From positions 1 through 7,987 of the forward strand of contig CAMOLA010000071.1 of assembly GCA_946618265.1 (NCBI GenBank): a DNA stretch of 7,987 nucleotides. Reading direction: 5' to 3'. The stretch is from an uncultured Eggerthellaceae bacterium. Its GTDB lineage: Bacteria > Actinomycetota > Coriobacteriia > Coriobacteriales > Eggerthellaceae. Of the stretch, positions 4,470 to 7,987 are shown piece by piece. Every line of letters begins with the position of its first letter. The stretch's first letter is position 1. A model generated the notes under the pieces. The model saw only the letters and a list, made by a program, of their open reading frames with translations, searched no databases and had not been told where the DNA came from. A program made the translations under genes and the position numbers.

Positions 4470-6272
4470 ATGGCCGAAAAGAAACAGAGCGATCTGGGCG
4501 AGCTTCTGCGCTACGCGGGAAATCGCCGTGGATTGACCTTTACCGGGTTGGGGCTATCCGCGATATCGATGTTGCTTGGCATGGTGCCCTACATTTGCAT
4601 CTGGCTGGCGGTGCGCGACCTGGTCGCCGTCGCCCCCGATTGGAGCGCGGCAATCGCCATCGCCGATTACGGTTGGATGGCGTTCGCGTTCGCGGTGGCG
4701 GGCATCCTGGTGTACTTCGCGGCGCTCATGTGCACGCATTTGGCGGCGTTTCGCACGGCGTCCAACATCCGAAAGCAAGGCATGGCCCATTTGATGAACA
4801 CGCCGCTCGGCTACTTCGACAGCAACGCCAGCGGCCTGATCCGCAACCGGTTGGACGGCGCTTCTGCCGAAACCGAGACGCTGCTCGCGCACAACCTGGC
4901 CGACATCGTGGGCACCGTGACGATGTTCGTGGCCATGATCGTGCTCATGTTCGTGTTCGACTGGCGCATGGGTGCCGCCTGCCTGGTTGCCGCCGTCATC
5001 TCGGTTGCGTCGATGTTCGCCATGATGGGCGGCAAGAACGCCAAGCTGATGGAAGAGTACCAGGCCGCCCAGGACCGCATGAGCAAGGCCGGAACGGAAT
5101 ACGTGCGCGGCATCCCCGTGGTGAAGGTGTTCCAGCAGACCGTTTACTCGTTCAAGGCCTTCAAGGAGGCCATCGACGATTACAGCGCGAAAGCCGGCTA
5201 TTACCAAGGCGATGTGTGCAGGGTGCCGCAGTCGATCAACCTCACTTTCACCGAAGGGGCGTTCGTCTTCCTGGTTCCCGTCGTGCTGTTCCTGGCGCCG
5301 GGAGCCCTTGAGTCCGGCGATTTCGCGGGTTTCGTGACCAACTTCGCCTTCTATGCGGTGTTCTCGGCCATCATCTCGACGGCGCTGGCCAAGATCATGT
5401 TCGCGGCAAGCGGCATGATGCTCGCCAGCACGGCGCTCGGGCGCATCCGCCAGGTTATGGGCGCGCCCGTGCTCGAAGTGGCGCAGAATCCCGAGGTGCC
5501 GCACGGCAACAGCATCGAGTTCAAGGACGTCAGCTTCACCTACGAAGGTGCTGCCGAGCCCGCGCTGAGCCATGTCTCGTTCACGGTCGAGCCTGGCCAG
5601 ACCGTGGCCCTCGTCGGTCCGAGCGGCGGCGGCAAGACAACCGCCGCAAGCCTTATCCCGCGTTTCTGGGACACCACGGAAGGAACGGTCGAAGTGGGCG
5701 GCGTCGACGTTCGCAACATCGACCCGCACGTGCTGATGGACCAGGTGGCTTTCGTGTTCCAGAACAACCGGCTGTTCAAGACGACGATTCTGGAAAACGT
5801 CCGCGCCGCACGCCCCGAAGCCACGCGCGAGGAAGTGGAAGCGGCACTTGCCGCGGCGCAGTGCGGCGACATCATCGCCAAGCTGCCGCAGGGCATCGAC
5901 ACGGTGATCGGCACGGAAGGCACCTACCTTTCCGGTGGCGAGCAGCAGCGCGTTGCCCTGGCCCGCGCCATCCTTAAGGACGCGCCCATCGTGGTGCTGG
6001 ACGAAGCGACGGCTTTCGCCGACCCCGAGAACGAGGCGCTCATCCAGAAGGCCTTTGCAAAGCTCACGCAAAACCGCACCGTCATCATGATCGCCCATCG
6101 CCTGTCCACGGTGGTCGGGGCCGACAAGATAATCGTGCTCGACCGCGGCTGCGCGGTTGAAGAGGGAACGCACGATGCGCTGGTAGCTGCCGGCGGCCTG
6201 TACTCCCGCATGTGGGCCGACTACAACAAGGCCGTTCAATGGCGAATCTCGACTGAGGGAGAGGAGGCTTAG
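4470..6272 (+). CDS. ABC transporter half-protein (membrane domain plus ATPase), YbtP/IrtA-like candidate
   Basis: This 600-residue protein has an N-terminal six-helix exporter-fold membrane domain (hydrophobic stretches near 22-48, 68-92, 145-165, 168-187, 260-280 and 285-310) and a C-terminal ATPase domain. ATPase motifs are Walker A GPSGGGKTT (383-391), Q-loop Q431 (FVFQNNRLFKTT), signature LSGGEQQR (487-494), Walker B IVVLDE (507-512) with catalytic E512, and switch H543. The D-loop reads AFADPE (515-520) instead of the usual SALD/SSVD; I associate this variant with the YbtP/IrtA siderophore-transport subgroup, from memory. Half-size proteins must dimerise, and the next gene, 1 nt away, encodes a different half, so the transporter is almost surely a heterodimer. 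It could import a metallophore, as YbtPQ does despite the exporter fold, or export a drug, lipid or peptide. Generic multidrug naming is the alternative. Confidence 0.88.
   Translation: MAEKKQSDLGELLRYAGNRRGLTFTGLGLSAISMLLGMVPYICIWLAVRDLVAVAPDWSAAIAIADYGWMAFAFAVAGILVYFAALMCTHLAAFRTASNIRKQGMAHLMNTPLGYFDSNASGLIRNRLDGASAETETLLAHNLADIVGTVTMFVAMIVLMFVFDWRMGAACLVAAVISVASMFAMMGGKNAKLMEEYQAAQDRMSKAGTEYVRGIPVVKVFQQTVYSFKAFKEAIDDYSAKAGYYQGDVCRVPQSINLTFTEGAFVFLVPVVLFLAPGALESGDFAGFVTNFAFYAVFSAIISTALAKIMFAASGMMLASTALGRIRQVMGAPVLEVAQNPEVPHGNSIEFKDVSFTYEGAAEPALSHVSFTVEPGQTVALVGPSGGGKTTAASLIPRFWDTTEGTVEVGGVDVRNIDPHVLMDQVAFVFQNNRLFKTTILENVRAARPEATREEVEAALAAAQCGDIIAKLPQGIDTVIGTEGTYLSGGEQQRVALARAILKDAPIVVLDEATAFADPENEALIQKAFAKLTQNRTVIMIAHRLSTVVGADKIIVLDRGCAVEEGTHDALVAAGGLYSRMWADYNKAVQWRISTEGEEA
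6261..6267 (+). promoter_or_regulatory. Strong ribosome binding site of the second half-transporter
   Basis: GAGGAGG lies 6 nt before the ATG at 6274, inside the last codons of the preceding gene. It fixes the start and indicates efficient, coupled translation of the two subunits. Confidence 0.75.
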
Positions 6273-6273
6273 C

Positions 6274-7987
6274 ATGTTGTTCGGTAAGAAGTTCCAAAGG
6301 AAATTCGCGCTCTCGGACCAAGGCGTCGCCAACGTGAAGAAGGGCACATTGTGGACTGTGATCGTGAACCTGGTGGTCATGGGCGGCATGGGCATCCTTT
6401 ACCTGCTCATGATGCAGTTCATGGACACGCTTGTCGACGGTGCGCCCCTGCCGGGCATCCTGATGTTCAGCCTCGGCGTGCTCGCGTTCGTCGTCCTCTC
6501 GTTCATAACGCACCTCCAGCAGTACCACACGACTTACGGCCTGGTCTACGAAGAGGTGAAGACCATGCGCGTGGGGCTGGCCGAACGTCTGCGCAAACTG
6601 CCCTTGAGCTTCTTCGGCAAGCGCGACCTGGCCGACCTGACCGAAACCGTCATGGGCGACGTGAACCGCATGGAGCACGTATGGTCCCATGCGCTGGGCT
6701 ATCTTTACGGAAGCTACATTTCCACGGCGATCATCGCCGTCATGCTGCTCGCGATGGATTGGCGTTTGGCGATCGCGTGCCTGTGGGGCGTACCCGTTGC
6801 CTTCGCACTGCTGTTCGGCAGCCGCAGGATGGCCGAGTGCAACTCCGAGATTTCGAAGGCCGCAGCCCTGGAGGTTTCCGACGGCATCCAGGAGGCGCTC
6901 GAGAACATCCGCGAGATTCATGCCACGAACCAGGAGCAGCGCTACCTTGACGCGCTCAACGCGAAAATCGACGCGCACGAGCGCACGCTCGTCAAGGGCG
7001 AGCTGGTGACGGGCCTGTTCGTGAACGGTGCGAGCGTGATCATGCGCCTGGGCGTTGCCACCACCATCCTGGTGGGGGCGAACCTGATTGTGACCGGGCA
7101 GATCGATTTCATGACGCTGTTCCTGTTCCTGCTGGTCATCACACGCGTTTATGCGCCGTTCGACCAGAGTCTGATCATGATTGCGGAAGTGTTCCTTTCG
7201 CAGGTGTCCGCCAACCGGCTGATGGAAATCTACGACACGCCGACTGCCGAGGGGTCGATGACGTTCGAGCCCGCTGGCCATGACATCGAGTTCAAAAACG
7301 TGGGTTTTGCCTACGACGACGAGCAGGTGCTCAAGGGCGTCAGCTTCACTGCCAAGGAAGGCGAGGTGACGGCGCTTGTCGGACCGAGCGGTTCCGGCAA
7401 GAGCACGTGCGCGCGCTTGTCGGCCCGTCTGTGGGATGCGACGGAAGGCGCTATCGAGGTGGGCGGTGTGGACATAGCCTCCATTGAGCCCGAAGTGCTG
7501 CTCGGCGATTACTCGATGGTGTTCCAGGACGTCACGCTGTTCGACGACACGGTCATGGAGAACATTCGCCTGGGCAAGCACGGCGCCACCGACGAAGAGG
7601 TTCTTGCAGCGGCCGCTGCTGCGAACTGCGACGAGTTCGTGAGCAAGCTGCCTGCCGGTTACGATACGCCCATCGGCGAGAACGGCGCGAGGCTGTCGGG
7701 CGGCGAGCGCCAGCGCATTTCGATTGCGCGCGCGTTGCTGAAAGACGCCCCCATCGTGCTGCTCGACGAGGCGACGGCGAGCTTGGACGTGGAAAACGAG
7801 ACGAAGGTGCAGGAAGCGTTGTCGCGGTTGCTCGCCGGCAAAACGGTGCTGGTCATCGCGCACCGCATGCGCACCGTCGAGAACGCCGACAAGATCATCG
7901 TGCTGTCGGAGGGCTCGGTCGTCGAGGAGGGTTCACCTGCCGAACTGCTCGAGCACGAAGGTGGCGTGTTCGCCCGTATGCACGCCC
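6274..7987 (+). CDS. ABC transporter half-protein, partner subunit (3' partial), YbtQ/IrtB-like candidate
   Basis: The frame stays open from ATG 6274 to the window edge, giving 571 residues; half-transporters usually have 570-600, so only the last few residues and the stop should be missing. A membrane domain (hydrophobic stretches near 26-50, 61-82, 145-162, 166-182, 250-275 and 279-303) precedes the ATPase domain: Walker A GPSGSGKST (370-378), Q418 in VFQDVTLF, signature LSGGERQR (474-481), Walker B IVLLDE (494-499), D-loop ASLD (502-505) and switch H530. All catalytic residues are intact. The D-loop is the standard form, unlike that of its partner, so the two subunits are related but not interchangeable. 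The start follows the previous stop after one base and has a strong ribosome binding site. Function should be the same as that of the partner; the substrate is not visible. Confidence 0.9.
   Translation, partial: MLFGKKFQRKFALSDQGVANVKKGTLWTVIVNLVVMGGMGILYLLMMQFMDTLVDGAPLPGILMFSLGVLAFVVLSFITHLQQYHTTYGLVYEEVKTMRVGLAERLRKLPLSFFGKRDLADLTETVMGDVNRMEHVWSHALGYLYGSYISTAIIAVMLLAMDWRLAIACLWGVPVAFALLFGSRRMAECNSEISKAAALEVSDGIQEALENIREIHATNQEQRYLDALNAKIDAHERTLVKGELVTGLFVNGASVIMRLGVATTILVGANLIVTGQIDFMTLFLFLLVITRVYAPFDQSLIMIAEVFLSQVSANRLMEIYDTPTAEGSMTFEPAGHDIEFKNVGFAYDDEQVLKGVSFTAKEGEVTALVGPSGSGKSTCARLSARLWDATEGAIEVGGVDIASIEPEVLLGDYSMVFQDVTLFDDTVMENIRLGKHGATDEEVLAAAAAANCDEFVSKLPAGYDTPIGENGARLSGGERQRISIARALLKDAPIVLLDEATASLDVENETKVQEALSRLLAGKTVLVIAHRMRTVENADKIIVLSEGSVVEEGSPAELLEHEGGVFARMHA

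Noticed and set aside
4554..6395. 613-codon open frame on the minus strand opposite the first ABC gene
   Set aside because: Rich in His, Arg, Asp and Glu with no domain sense; a typical by-product of strong third-position G/C bias on the coding strand.
6085..7863. 592-codon minus-strand frame opposite the second ABC gene
   Set aside because: Same low-quality, His/Arg-rich composition, and the plus strand holds a full set of ABC motifs.
1..7987. CRISPR array, tRNA or rRNA genes, insertion sequence, phage genes, toxin-antitoxin pair
   Set aside because: No regularly spaced repeats, RNA gene signatures, transposase or integrase motifs, or small paired genes were seen on either strand.

Overview
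The window is GC-rich, densely coded and entirely plus-strand. Codon use (strong G/C at third positions), short overlaps between genes and protein style suggest a high-GC gut-type anaerobe, possibly an actinobacterium of the Coriobacteriia (Eggerthellaceae). That is an impression from composition and protein style; no rRNA or marker gene here proves it.

Layout. (1) Bases 2-166 are the tail of an unrecognised gene. A GC-rich hairpin overlaps its stop codon. (2) Bases 167-420 appear non-coding: a structured 5' half, then an AT-rich 3' half (about 37% G+C over 301-420) holding an imperfect dyad, tandem direct repeats and a clear ribosome binding site. (3) Bases 421-4329 are a tightly overlapping four-gene unit: an ECF-transporter substrate-binding membrane protein of the Trep_Strep/MptD type, an EcfT-type energy-coupling protein, a fused double ATPase (EcfA-EcfA in one chain) and an AraC-family regulator. 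Successive genes overlap by 1, 4 and 4 nt. (4) Bases 4330-4469 hold a good sigma-70-like promoter (TTGACC, 17 nt, TAGATT) overlapped by an AT-rich imperfect palindrome. (5) From 4470 to the window end lie two consecutive half-size ABC proteins, each a membrane domain followed by an ATPase domain, separated by 1 nt and almost certainly forming a heterodimer. The second is cut by the window edge after 571 codons.

How they may work together. The first unit is a complete, dedicated (group I) ECF importer with its own regulator. The second is an ABC pair whose first subunit carries the D-loop AFADPE, which I associate with YbtP/IrtA-like siderophore transporters (exporter fold, import function). 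An ECF module, a YbtPQ-like pair and an AraC regulator side by side suggest one regulon for acquiring a scarce compound, with a metallophore or tetrapyrrole such as heme as the leading guess. The transported substrate cannot be read from sequence. The parts belong to known families; the less described aspect is their combination and its probable joint control from the 167-420 and 4372-4413 regions.
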